Source: an uncultured Rhodospirillaceae bacterium
GTDB lineage: Bacteria; Pseudomonadota; Alphaproteobacteria; UBA8366
DNA length: 64,000 bases
Reading direction: 5' to 3'
NCBI GenBank assembly: GCA_913043025.1
Contig: CAJWLM010000006.1
Span: forward strand, 93,757-157,756
The notes beneath the pieces are model-generated. The model saw only the letters and a program-made list of their open reading frames with translations. It searched no databases and was not told the DNA's origin. Both the position numbers and the translations under genes were made by a program. This document shows, in pieces, positions 1 through 9,826 of this stretch (its first letter is position 1; each line of letters opens with the position of its first letter).

Positions 1-821
1 GAATAACTTGATGGGCCATGATGCGCAAACCCAAAGAAATCAATTCCCTCTCGTGCGCCCTCATACAACGCTAAATAACCCATATTTTCAAAATGAGTTG
101 GATGGTAAAAATCAACCACCGATGCCCCTGTTTGTAGACTTGTAAAAACGGAACTCCCGGAACTGCCGGCCCACCTGGAACCCAAGCCGGGGCTTATTGA
201 TTTTTTGTCAAACGGAAGAAACTTAAATGAGATGGTGTCGTCATCAATGAAATAATTTAACGCCAGGTGCCAAACACCTAACTCTGTTGTCGATGACGGA
301 TCGCTTCCGTCCCACAAACCAAATCGATCAGAGGGAGAATGAAGCTCGAGCAATCCCATAGATATAATATCTTTGCCAAGGATTAACTCATAATCTTCGG
401 CCTCATATTTTAGCCAAGCTGCAGTTAGGTCGGCGTAACGAATTTTCCGGTAGTGCTGATTAGGCCCGTTAAACCAACCCTGCACTGTATCCTGATCCGT
501 AGATAGAGAAAAATATCCCTTCATGCCGATTGAAAACTCTTCGTTTAGACTTGCCTCCGTTTCCCCTTCAAGTCTTGGGCTAAAGATAACGTAGTCATCG
601 CGGATTGAGCTATCGTCGATTTTGGTAACAAAACCAGAAAAAGAAGCACTAGCTGTACGCTTAAAATTGGTTGCAAGATCAACGAGCACCTTATTAACTG
701 GCGCGATAATGGCTTTCTTAATTTTCGCGTCGACTTCTGGGCCAGCCTCGGCCGAGCCAATAGCTATATGAAGGCATATGCCCAAAACCATTGCAAAAAC
801 AGCTTTAACATTCTTATTCAT
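1..821 (-). CDS. Putative outer-membrane beta-barrel/porin-like protein of an RND exporter locus (partial, C-terminus beyond window edge)
   Basis: Read by me on the minus strand; open from ATG at 821 to base 1 with no stop, so absent from the ORF track. Starts MNKNVKAVFAMVLGICLHIAIGSAEAGPEVDAK (signal peptide). Sits downstream of MMPL and LolA-like genes, a common three-gene arrangement. Confidence 0.7.
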   Translation of the reverse strand, partial: MNKNVKAVFAMVLGICLHIAIGSAEAGPEVDAKIKKAIIAPVNKVLVDLATNFKRTASASFSGFVTKIDDSSIRDDYVIFSPRLEGETEASLNEEFSIGMKGYFSLSTDQDTVQGWFNGPNQHYRKIRYADLTAAWLKYEAEDYELILGKDIISMGLLELHSPSDRFGLWDGSDPSSTTELGVWHLALNYFIDDDTISFKFLPFDKKSISPGLGSRWAGSSGSSVFTSLQTGASVVDFYHPTHFENMGYLALYEGAREGIDFFGFAHHGPSSY

Positions 822-826
822 GAAAG

Positions 827-3661
827 TTAATCTCGAGTGCTAAGCTGCTCGCCCATATTTGCAAGCCTACCGGCCAAAATAGCACTAATATTACGGTTCA
901 AAAGAGCATGGATGCGTGGGTATGACCGCATGGCTGATGCGACGCGCTCCTGCTCCAGCATAAGTACCTTGAGAGGTTCTTTTGAATTGCCCGGAACGCG
1001 CACAGTAGCTGTCCTGGCGACATTCCCGGCATAAGCAGCTTCACCAAATATCTCTGAAGTCCCCAGCGTAGCTAATAAAGTCTCTTTACCGTCTTTTACA
1101 CCAAGCACCACCTCTGCTTTACCCGAGAGAATTACGTACATGTTTCGATCCGTGGAGCCCTGAAGAAACACGTCCTCACCAGGTTCAAACTCTTTTGCAT
1201 AAGACAGTAATATTGTTTTACGCATTTGATAAGCAGTCATGCCTTTGAACACCTCGCTATCCGCCAAAACTTGTTGATTAAGCTTAAGCGATGCAATGTC
1301 CCAAAGACTGACAAGCCTAAATCGTTTCAACAGAATGGGCGTTATTAACAAGTCTGTAATCAATGCCATCACCATCGTTACAGCACATAAAAGCCCGAAT
1401 TGTATGATGATTGTAAAATCTGATAAAAGCAACGAAAGGAAAGCAAATGCCAAAGCCAACGACGTTGACACAACCGGTATTGCTTCCACGCGTACTGCTG
1501 CTCTTGCAGCGACCGTTTGATCTGGATTAATTTTCAATTGATCATTGAAGTTCGTTAACAAATGAATGGTATCATCAATAGCTATACCTATTGCAATAAC
1601 TGATACCAAAGTTGTGCCAGCGTTGAGCGGCACCCCAAACAGTCCCATAATGCCAAACATAGTGATAACCGGTATTAGGTTAGGCACCAAAGAAACAAAG
1701 CCAGCAGTGAAAGAGGTATACAGCAAACACATTAGCACGAAAATAATAGCCACCAGTAAAATAATAGACGTGCTTTGGCTCTTGATCATTGTTTCAGCGC
1801 CATTGTTGATCAAAATGTTTTTACTCGTTATGTGATAAACTGTTTTAGGACCAAGAATTTCAGCGATTTTCTCTCTAAGGTCATCTAGGTATTCTTTTAG
1901 TTCGTAAGAATTCGATATGTTATGTCGTACCATTAGATTTGCGCGCGTGGCATCTGCGTTGATAAATCGCTCAACGTCTGGTCTCGCAAAAAGTAAGAGA
2001 TATTGTTCTGCCAATGCCCGTGTCTTCGGCATTACATAAAATGCTTTATTCCCCTGGTTCATCTCCTGATTTACGAGTTTCAAGTAATCAGCAATTGATG
2101 TGACTTTGTCATATGCGCCTTGCTGCCTCATTACATTTTGTATTTTGTCAACTTTTTGTAACCATTTCGGATCTTTAAAATCCTTACCGGAGTCTGCATT
2201 AATAGACAGGTAAAACACTTGCATCCCTGCCAAATCATTGTGCAAGGTATCAGCATCAAGCCTTACCGAATTATCTGGTTTAAAAAATGACAAAGGGTCA
2301 TTGCTTGTTTGAACTTTAGTCGCGAAGCCAGCAAAGATAGTTGCCGCTAATAAAACTACGACAACCACTCTCCGCTCATAACGCCCTCCGAGGATATCCA
2401 GGATAGACAGCACTTTTCCGGCCAGCCCACCAACATTTTCACTATCACCCTGTAATTTAGACTTACGCGGCCCAAAAAATCTCAACAATAAAGGAAGCAT
2501 TAAAATGGTTACAATTAAATTTGCCACCATCGCGTAGCCAGCGGTAATCCCGAAATGCTGGACCATTATCAGATCACTCGAGATATTTGCCATGAAGCCA
2601 ACGGCCGTGGTGAAGGAAGTTATAAAAATCGGCAGACCCACATGAACTGCCATGAAACGGACAGCATTCATCCGATTTGGAGGGTCATCTTTAGACAAAC
2701 CCTCCAAATATGCAGTTAGCATGTGAGTATCTTCTGTTGAGCCAATTACGATTACCAAAGCTGGCAAGATTGCTGTCAAAAGGTTTAAAGGTATACCGGC
2801 AAAGCCCATAAAACCTGCGGTCCACAGAATACTCATTCCGGCAGTAATTAATGGCAAACCGGCAGCAACTGGAGTCCTCAGTTGGCTCAACAATATGACC
2901 ACCAGAAGCACCGCACCAATCGGAGTAAGTAACCCGATATCGCTGAACAAACCCCTTTCAATCGCTACATTGATGCGAGGCGCCCCCATTACAAAAACAT
3001 CTTCAAATTCACCACGTATATTTTTGAGGCGATTGTTTATTTCAGCTGCTGCTTTACGATTAAAAGATGGATCTCCCTCGATATTCTGTAATGTAACCAC
3101 CACAGTCGTCTTCATTGCGTCGTCGGAAATGTAAGTCCCGCGCATTATTGGACTATAAAGCGCATCTTCGCGGGCTTTTGCTATCTCTTGAGCCGTTTCA
3201 GGAGTAGCATCCATCAATGGGTTCATGTCTAACCCATCCGGCCCCGCGCGAATATTTAATGCAGTAAACAAGCTTTCTTGTTTTTCAACGTATTTCACAT
3301 CCTCTAAACCGAACGCAAACTCTTCAATGAAGCTCAGTTTTTTCTTTGAAAATAGATTCTTATCCTTAAAATAAACAAGAACGATGTTGTCTGAACCAAA
3401 CTCGGCGACTGTCTCCTGATACGGAGCGTAGCCTGGGTCATTTTTGCTGTAAAGAATATCAAAACTGCCATCGACAGTAAGATTCAGGGCTCCAAAAACT
3501 GATATGACAGTAATGATAGCAGCTAAAAGAAAACTGACGACCGGCCTGCGAGCCCCAAAAGTCATTGCTACTTCATACCACGGCTTCTTTTTTACGTTAT
3601 TCTCGCTCTCCTCTCCACCGCTGTCATGTTGCGATAAGGATTTTACATTGCCTTCTGCCAT
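827..3661 (-). CDS. RND/MMPL-superfamily exporter with C-terminal cyclic-nucleotide-binding domain
   Basis: 944 aa, two repeats of a multi-TM RND/SSD-like architecture, then a C-terminal cNMP-binding-like segment (FEPGEDVFLQGSTDRNMYVILSGKAEVVLG...GTSEIFGEAAYAGNVARTATV). Confidence 0.9.
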   Translation of the reverse strand: MAEGNVKSLSQHDSGGEESENNVKKKPWYEVAMTFGARRPVVSFLLAAIITVISVFGALNLTVDGSFDILYSKNDPGYAPYQETVAEFGSDNIVLVYFKDKNLFSKKKLSFIEEFAFGLEDVKYVEKQESLFTALNIRAGPDGLDMNPLMDATPETAQEIAKAREDALYSPIMRGTYISDDAMKTTVVVTLQNIEGDPSFNRKAAAEINNRLKNIRGEFEDVFVMGAPRINVAIERGLFSDIGLLTPIGAVLLVVILLSQLRTPVAAGLPLITAGMSILWTAGFMGFAGIPLNLLTAILPALVIVIGSTEDTHMLTAYLEGLSKDDPPNRMNAVRFMAVHVGLPIFITSFTTAVGFMANISSDLIMVQHFGITAGYAMVANLIVTILMLPLLLRFFGPRKSKLQGDSENVGGLAGKVLSILDILGGRYERRVVVVVLLAATIFAGFATKVQTSNDPLSFFKPDNSVRLDADTLHNDLAGMQVFYLSINADSGKDFKDPKWLQKVDKIQNVMRQQGAYDKVTSIADYLKLVNQEMNQGNKAFYVMPKTRALAEQYLLLFARPDVERFINADATRANLMVRHNISNSYELKEYLDDLREKIAEILGPKTVYHITSKNILINNGAETMIKSQSTSIILLVAIIFVLMCLLYTSFTAGFVSLVPNLIPVITMFGIMGLFGVPLNAGTTLVSVIAIGIAIDDTIHLLTNFNDQLKINPDQTVAARAAVRVEAIPVVSTSLALAFAFLSLLLSDFTIIIQFGLLCAVTMVMALITDLLITPILLKRFRLVSLWDIASLKLNQQVLADSEVFKGMTAYQMRKTILLSYAKEFEPGEDVFLQGSTDRNMYVILSGKAEVVLGVKDGKETLLATLGTSEIFGEAAYAGNVARTATVRVPGNSKEPLKVLMLEQERVASAMRSYPRIHALLNRNISAILAGRLANMGEQLSTRD

Positions 3662-3739
3662 GCTGTTTTCCTATATTTAAAGAGCCAGTAAACCGTGGTC
3701 TTGGGTTACAACTACGTTTCAGAAAGAAATTTCGCCCCA

Positions 3740-4588
3740 TTAACGCGCTAGTTTGCCGGAGGTAATGGTTTTTTTTCTGAAGTTCTTTGAGGGCGCATCA
3801 GCCTCCTTGAGGCTACGCTCGACTACCTCTGTGACTGTTTTATGTTTATTCTTCAGATGTTCCATAGTTGAGAGATTTGCTCGCCATGCTTTTCCTTCAA
3901 CATTCACCCACTTGTCGGTGGTTTGACGCTTTATAAGCTTGCCTCTGCGATTGAAATAATCCGTTCTTATAATGTTAAAATGCTTCTGCCCCACCCAAAG
4001 AAGCCTGAATTTGTATCCAGTATCTTTCTTTAGCTGTTTGTCGTTAGCCATAGCTTTTACAACAAATGCATTCTCACCATTCAGCTTTTCATCTGCTTGT
4101 CTGTCGTATGAAAATTTCTCCTTAGCTTCAGACACCAGATCTTCGTAAGTGTAATCTGTGCCCATGAAGTAATTGCGTTTACCTCCTTTCGCAATTCTTT
4201 TGAGTTTTTTCCCCTGCGCAGGCAAATACAACCATTGATCATCAGCCTTACTATCATTCTGCCAAGTCAGCATAGCCGTACCTTTTATGCCAGAAGGAGA
4301 TCTGAATATTGTAAGATACCGAGTTTGGGACTTATCTTTTTCGCGTGTGAACCTCCGCACATCACGCACTTCTTTTTTGCCTGACTTGTCGACCAAGGTC
4401 ATTTTTTGTATTTCAAACTCGAAGGGTTTGTCGTGACGGGCTTCAACCTCATCCATAATTTGCCGGCCAGAAAGGCTTTTCGTGTCGGCCATAGTCACCG
4501 AGGGAAGCAATGATAAGGCAAGGCTTACGACTATCATTAATGGCGTTTGGCGTACAAGAGTCATAACTACATCTCCAGAACAATGCAT
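3740..4588 (-). CDS. Outer membrane lipoprotein-sorting protein (LolA-like)
   Basis: 282 aa with signal peptide; motifs FTREKDKSQTRYLTIFRSPSGIKGTAMLTW, DDQWLYLPAQGKKLKRIA, FMGTDYTYEDL typical of the LolA-like family next to MMPL exporters. Confidence 0.88.
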   Translation of the reverse strand: MHCSGDVVMTLVRQTPLMIVVSLALSLLPSVTMADTKSLSGRQIMDEVEARHDKPFEFEIQKMTLVDKSGKKEVRDVRRFTREKDKSQTRYLTIFRSPSGIKGTAMLTWQNDSKADDQWLYLPAQGKKLKRIAKGGKRNYFMGTDYTYEDLVSEAKEKFSYDRQADEKLNGENAFVVKAMANDKQLKKDTGYKFRLLWVGQKHFNIIRTDYFNRRGKLIKRQTTDKWVNVEGKAWRANLSTMEHLKNKHKTVTEVVERSLKEADAPSKNFRKKTITSGKLAR

Positions 4589-5168
4589 AATTGAAATTCT
4601 AGACCGACAATTTTTGAAGCGGGCTAGAGATGGAGGATACGAAAAAACTAGGCCGAGAACAATGGCAGAGATGAGAAAAAAGATTTTTTTAAAGGGTGAA
4701 TAACCAATTAAAACATATACTTAATGATAAGTAATTGTTAAAATTATTTATTACTTTTACGTTTTTTTGATTGTCATAAATGGTATTCGAAAATAAAAAA
4801 CATTCCCATCCGGGATTCCTATAAATATTTATATGGTAAATACACAAATTTATTTTATAAATATTATTAAGTACATCCGCTACGCTTCATCAAATTAAAA
4901 AACACAAATAAGACAATTTTAATAAATAAAACTTACATTGGTGCTTGTGTAATGATTCAAAAATTATCAAACATTTTTTTAATGAAACGGCGAGTATATT
5001 CAAACAATCGGTCCAACTGTCTCTGCCTTTTCTGCGATCAATGCCTAGTATTGAGCGACTTGAAAAATATCTATTTTACCAGGGCTTTATTAACCTCTAT
5101 TCTCTGATTTAATAATGCTTATTCAGTGAATGTAAGCTTAACTCTCTTTTGGTGGTTACAACGGGCAA

Positions 5169-5627
5169 ATGAAAAATCCTTTAGAAAAAATCATAGACAG
5201 TTTTTTTTCAGGCGGCACAGTAAATCGTCGGCTACATTGGACGACTTTAGTTAGTGAAAAGGCCCTTTTGGCTTTTATTGGCGCACTTACAATGGTTGCT
5301 GTTGGATTGGAAGTAATCAATATATGGGAAAAAAAAGAAATCCAGTTAGCAGACCTTTTTCTATTTTTCATTTACGCAGAAATTATAGGTATGATTGGAG
5401 CATTTTATGCTAGCAGTCGTATACCGGTCACACTCCCCATCATTATTGCTATCACGGCACTGTGCAGGTTGTTGATTGCTCAGGGCAAAGAAATCGAATA
5501 TTCAACACTGTTAAGTGCTGCAGCTGCTATCCTTCTATTAGCAGGAGCCGCCTACGTCATGAGTTTGAAAGACAAGTTAAGTTTGGAAAAGGAAGATTTA
5601 CGAAAAAAACGCCCTAAAAAAAAATAA
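5169..5627 (+). CDS. PsiE-like phosphate-starvation-inducible family membrane protein
   Basis: 152 aa, four predicted TM segments; FLFFIYAEIIGMIGAFYASSRIPVTLPIIIAITALCRLLI resembles the PsiE family. Confidence 0.75.
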   Translation: MKNPLEKIIDSFFSGGTVNRRLHWTTLVSEKALLAFIGALTMVAVGLEVINIWEKKEIQLADLFLFFIYAEIIGMIGAFYASSRIPVTLPIIIAITALCRLLIAQGKEIEYSTLLSAAAAILLLAGAAYVMSLKDKLSLEKEDLRKKRPKKK

Positions 5628-5679
5628 ATAGGTTTTTTAGTTATAGGCAAACCGCGACCAACTTTTTTTGAGCAGAGTT

Positions 5680-7176
5680 TTACGTACAGGTGTGTTTTTC
5701 AATAAAGTTTTCAGCGGCACTGAAAATAATGTGTTTACGCTCTGCTTTCATTTTTTCTAACATTTTTACTTGAAATGAAAGCCGGGGGTTTGTTTGATAA
5801 AAAGCCTTATGTTTCATGATGAACCTCCAATAAAGCCCATCCACCACATCGCACCAATCTCCCCGTTTGTAATTGCTCATTTTAAGAATGTAGTTGGAGC
5901 TGCAAGTGTATGGTTTGGTTGACATTAATCCACCATCTGCGAAAGTTGCCATACCGAACACGTTGGGCACCATTACCCAATCAGAAGCATCTATGTACAT
6001 TTCCATAAACCATTTATAAATGGCCACTGGATCAATCTCACTGAGATTCATTAAATTAGCAATCACCATCAACCTTGGAATGTGGTGGCTGTAACCGTCT
6101 TTGAGTGCTGAGTTAATACAATCGTCCAAGGGCACAATGCCAGTAGAACCATCATACCAACTATCAGCCAGACTGCGTTTGTGTTCCCAAAAGTTGCTCT
6201 TATACTGTTCATCACCCTTCATCTGATATATTCCGCGTATGAATTCCCGCCAACCCAATACCTGCCTTATGAATCCCTCTGCAGAATTGATGGGCACACC
6301 GCCTTTTTTGAAAAGCCCAAAAACCTTTTCAATAATGATATCTGGTGTAATTAAACCAATATTGAGGAATGGACTTATGCAACTGTGAAATAGAAAGTTT
6401 TCATCGACCCGCATAGCATCCTCATAAACTCCGAAGTTAGAGAGTTTATTGAGCAAGAAAAATTCTAACTGCTCCTCTACACCTCGACGTTCAACAGGAA
6501 ACCAAATATTGTCCAAACTACCGAAGTGACCGGCAAATCGTTTGTGTATTAAATCTACGACCTTATCGTGGTACTTGGACAGAGGCGGCGCGCTTGGTTG
6601 GGGAACAGAAATGTTTGCAGGGATTTTTTTCCTATTTTCCTCATCGAAAGACCATTTGTTGCCTATTGGTTCGTTACGTTGGTTAACTAATATCCCGAAT
6701 TTTTTTCTTCCAGTTTTATAGAAATTTGCGAGCCGAAATGTTTTCTTTTTTCCCTGTACTGCAATGAATTCGTCGCGAGAAAACATAAACATAGGAGAAT
6801 TAAAAAACTCAATAGCCAATCCATTGCTTCTGACCCCCCTAAGAATGGATTCTTCAAAGTTCTTATCCTCGATTTCAAAGAAATTTAGACGATCAATTCT
6901 ATTCTTTTTGGCAAAACCAAGAAGGAAGTCAACGTAGTCGAGCCCATCGTTTCTGTCTTCCAGAGAAAAATATGAGACTTTAAACCCGCTTTGCTCCAGC
7001 TCATCCCTGTATTCTCTCATTGCGCAGAGAAATAAATAAATCTTCTTTTTGTGATGTTTTTGGTAAGTGCAGAGGCCAAGGTCTTCCGCCATAAATACGT
7101 GGTTACACCCATTTGCCCGCAAAAAACAGGGATCAAACAATTGATTCCCAAGTATGACAAAAGTTTTATTTTTCAT
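5680..7176 (-). CDS. Cryptochrome/deoxyribodipyrimidine photolyase-related protein (DPRP family)
   Basis: 498 aa; N-terminal KTFVILGNQLFD and C-terminal GWREFIRGIYQ, KPYTCSSNYILKMSNYKRGDWCDVVDGLYWRF. Confidence 0.88.
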   Translation of the reverse strand: MKNKTFVILGNQLFDPCFLRANGCNHVFMAEDLGLCTYQKHHKKKIYLFLCAMREYRDELEQSGFKVSYFSLEDRNDGLDYVDFLLGFAKKNRIDRLNFFEIEDKNFEESILRGVRSNGLAIEFFNSPMFMFSRDEFIAVQGKKKTFRLANFYKTGRKKFGILVNQRNEPIGNKWSFDEENRKKIPANISVPQPSAPPLSKYHDKVVDLIHKRFAGHFGSLDNIWFPVERRGVEEQLEFFLLNKLSNFGVYEDAMRVDENFLFHSCISPFLNIGLITPDIIIEKVFGLFKKGGVPINSAEGFIRQVLGWREFIRGIYQMKGDEQYKSNFWEHKRSLADSWYDGSTGIVPLDDCINSALKDGYSHHIPRLMVIANLMNLSEIDPVAIYKWFMEMYIDASDWVMVPNVFGMATFADGGLMSTKPYTCSSNYILKMSNYKRGDWCDVVDGLYWRFIMKHKAFYQTNPRLSFQVKMLEKMKAERKHIIFSAAENFIEKHTCT

Positions 7177-7341
7177 AACCCACGCGGTGCAATGAACACT
7201 AAAAACCCTAGAGGTAGCTTTTTTGCTGCCTTATTCAATAACAACTAATTTTGTAAGTTTGAAAGTTTTATCGGCAATAGCTTGCAAATACGCGGTTTTC
7301 CAAGCAGACCCAGACTTTATTTTTTGTCTTTATTGAAGTTT

Positions 7342-8181
7342 TTATGTAATTGGAATGTTGTTTTTTTTATAAAAATCGAAATATGTTTCGGAGTCCCATT
7401 TGTCTTGAGGAGACTTGATTCTTATTAGATTTCCCAACGGAGCATTGTCTTCTGGGACAGCTACAACATTCATATCACCTGTTCCACCAAAAATATTATC
7501 GCTAACTTTGTTTCTATTGTTAACTCTGTACCAAAAAGCAAAATGCCAATAACAAACCCAGCCGTTTTCCATAAACCAGGTCAAATATTTTTCGGTTCCC
7601 TCTATTTCTTTTTTTGCTTCCAAGTAAACTACGGGTTGGTGCTGGGTTAAAAAATTATCTCCACCTTGAACAATATTCCACTCGTGACCTTCCACATCAA
7701 TCTTCACAAATGAACATTTATTTATAGGAAATTCGTTGAGGTGTATCGCTTGTGCAGGAGTTCCATCGTTGGCTATACCAACAGACCCGTAACGTCCTGC
7801 ACCCGAATGCTCATGGTCGTTTATTAGTACCCAACCTGTTTCGGAAGATACAGCTAATGAAAATACGTCAACATTCTTGATGTTGTTGAGGACTAAATTT
7901 GCGTTCAAGCATTGTGACATCAACTGTTGAGGCTCAAAGGCATATACCTTTCCTGTTGCTCCAACCCTTTTGGACAATGATATTACTGTCGTGCCGATGT
8001 TTGCGCCGATATCTAGAACAGTGTCTCCCGGTTCAACAAACTGCGACATAATTATATTTTCGCCCTCAGACCATTCACCATACAAAGGCAAACTCTTACC
8101 GACCACGGCGTCGTTTTCAGGAAAAATCATTTTCCCATACAACGTATCTGCCACTTGTAATTTTTCTAATTTTATATTCAT
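7342..8181 (-). CDS. FkbM family methyltransferase
   Basis: 279 aa; VEPGDTVLDIGANIGTTVISLSKRVG...VYAFEPQ, FVKIDVEGHEWNIVQGG. Confidence 0.92.
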   Translation of the reverse strand: MNIKLEKLQVADTLYGKMIFPENDAVVGKSLPLYGEWSEGENIIMSQFVEPGDTVLDIGANIGTTVISLSKRVGATGKVYAFEPQQLMSQCLNANLVLNNIKNVDVFSLAVSSETGWVLINDHEHSGAGRYGSVGIANDGTPAQAIHLNEFPINKCSFVKIDVEGHEWNIVQGGDNFLTQHQPVVYLEAKKEIEGTEKYLTWFMENGWVCYWHFAFWYRVNNRNKVSDNIFGGTGDMNVVAVPEDNAPLGNLIRIKSPQDKWDSETYFDFYKKNNIPIT

Positions 8182-8400
8182 GATTTTAACCTATCGATTG
8201 CCTCAGGAGACAGGACGATTGTTTTATGCATTAGCCTCTGGTCAATTAGATAGATTTTATACGAATTTTATGCGACTAATATTAACTTAAATATCAATTA
8301 TTTAACTGGCTTTACCTCAAGCTTACCTGATTCTCTGCTTAAACTAACAGAATTTCTCGGGGTTTAATGTTGTTGTTCAACTGAATAAGAGTGCATCATT

Positions 8401-9777
8401 ATGGATTTTCAATTTCTGGGTTGGGCCGTTTTCCTGGGTGGTCTCTCTGCAGCATCTCTTCCATTGGGCTCATTATTGGGGTTGGTCTGGACACCGAGTA
8501 ACCGCATAGTTGGGATGATGACTGCCTTTGGTGGCGGGGCGTTGCTCGCTGCACTAGGGATAGAATTAGTTGCACCAACTGCAATGGATCTCGTCAGTGC
8601 CTCAACCGCTAAGGCAAAAGATGAGGCCGCACACCATCTCGTTAATCTATTATTAGGTGCAGCCGGCGGCGGTGTTGTATTCGTAGTTCTTGACGAAATC
8701 ATAAATTCAAAAGGTGGTTTTTTAAGAAAAACATCTTCCACCATTGAATATTTCACCAACCGTAAAGCCGCACGTCGAAGAGAGATTTTAGAACACCTTT
8801 CAATAAGCGAGCTAATTCGGCACCTCCCGCTCGAAGCTGTCGAAGAGATGGTAACAAGGGTGAGTGAGAGGTCCTTCGAGGCTGATGAAATAATTTTTCA
8901 AGAAGGGGATAATGGGGATGAGGTTTTTTTCCTAGAGACGGGTAGCATAACCGTTTTACGTGATTCTCAAGAGATTGCCCTCTTGACGAGTGGCGACGTA
9001 TTGGGAGAGATAGCTCTTGTAACTGGAGCACCAAGAACCGCGGCAGCAATAGCAGCGGAAACCGCAACAGCATTTTCTCTCCCCAAAAGGGATTTTGACA
9101 CTTGGCGATCAAGATATCAAAAATTTGAGGAAGCGGCGACCTTACTATCCGCAAGCCGCCTCAAGGAGCTTCAAGCCCGTGATAGAACTAATAGCAATAC
9201 AAATGCATGGGTCGAGAGTGTAATGAATTCATCAGTGGAAACTTCTATTGTACCCACAAAATCCCAACTGAAAGAAGTTAGTGAGGAGCATGATGGGGCA
9301 CCGCTAGCTATCTGGCTCGGCATAATGCTAGACGGCATCCCCGAGAGCTTTGTAATAGGCTCTGCACTGTTAGTTGCGATCTCAACCTTGATTGCACAAA
9401 CTGGACCTGAAGCAGTCACATTAGGATCTGTAATTCCCTACACGCTCATTGCGGGGTTATTTCTGGCTAATTTTCCAGAAGCAATGAGTAGTTCTATTGG
9501 AATGAAAAAGCAGGGTTGGGGAAGTACCAGAATCCTACTTATGTGGTTGAGCCTTACGGTTATGACAAGCATCGGTGCCGGCGCAGGGTTCTGGTTCGGC
9601 GGTATGTTAGGTCACGGTGTTCTTGTATTAGTAGAAGGGTTTGCCGCAGGTGCAATGTTAACCATGATCGCCGCTGCTATGATTCCGGAGGCCATCCACC
9701 TAGGCGGAAGAAATTCGACTGGACTAGCTACACTGGTGGGATTTTTATCAGCCGTGGCGTTCAAACTTCTTGAGTAG
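8401..9777 (+). CDS. ZIP-like metal/cation transporter with inserted cyclic-nucleotide-binding domain
   Basis: 458 aa; N-terminal TM segments, central cNMP-binding domain (ADEIIFQEGDNGDEVFFLETGSITVL...GDVLGEIALVTGAPRTAA), C-terminal ZIP-like TM segments (IMLDGIPESFVIG, NFPEAMSSSIGMK, MIPEAIHLGG). Confidence 0.85.
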   Translation: MDFQFLGWAVFLGGLSAASLPLGSLLGLVWTPSNRIVGMMTAFGGGALLAALGIELVAPTAMDLVSASTAKAKDEAAHHLVNLLLGAAGGGVVFVVLDEIINSKGGFLRKTSSTIEYFTNRKAARRREILEHLSISELIRHLPLEAVEEMVTRVSERSFEADEIIFQEGDNGDEVFFLETGSITVLRDSQEIALLTSGDVLGEIALVTGAPRTAAAIAAETATAFSLPKRDFDTWRSRYQKFEEAATLLSASRLKELQARDRTNSNTNAWVESVMNSSVETSIVPTKSQLKEVSEEHDGAPLAIWLGIMLDGIPESFVIGSALLVAISTLIAQTGPEAVTLGSVIPYTLIAGLFLANFPEAMSSSIGMKKQGWGSTRILLMWLSLTVMTSIGAGAGFWFGGMLGHGVLVLVEGFAAGAMLTMIAAAMIPEAIHLGGRNSTGLATLVGFLSAVAFKLLE

Positions 9778-9826
9778 GCGGTTATTGGCAAAATATAATA
9801 AAAAGCAAACTACACTTTCTCTTAAA

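Noticed and set aside
4700-5160. AT-rich intergenic region with short palindromes (e.g. ATAAATATTTAT at 4821) considered as a replication origin
   Set aside because: No DnaA-box cluster or origin-associated genes seen; palindromes this short are expected in AT-rich DNA.
8753-9154. 133-aa minus-strand ORF
   Set aside because: Antisense to the cNMP domain of the ZIP-like gene; no family resemblance.
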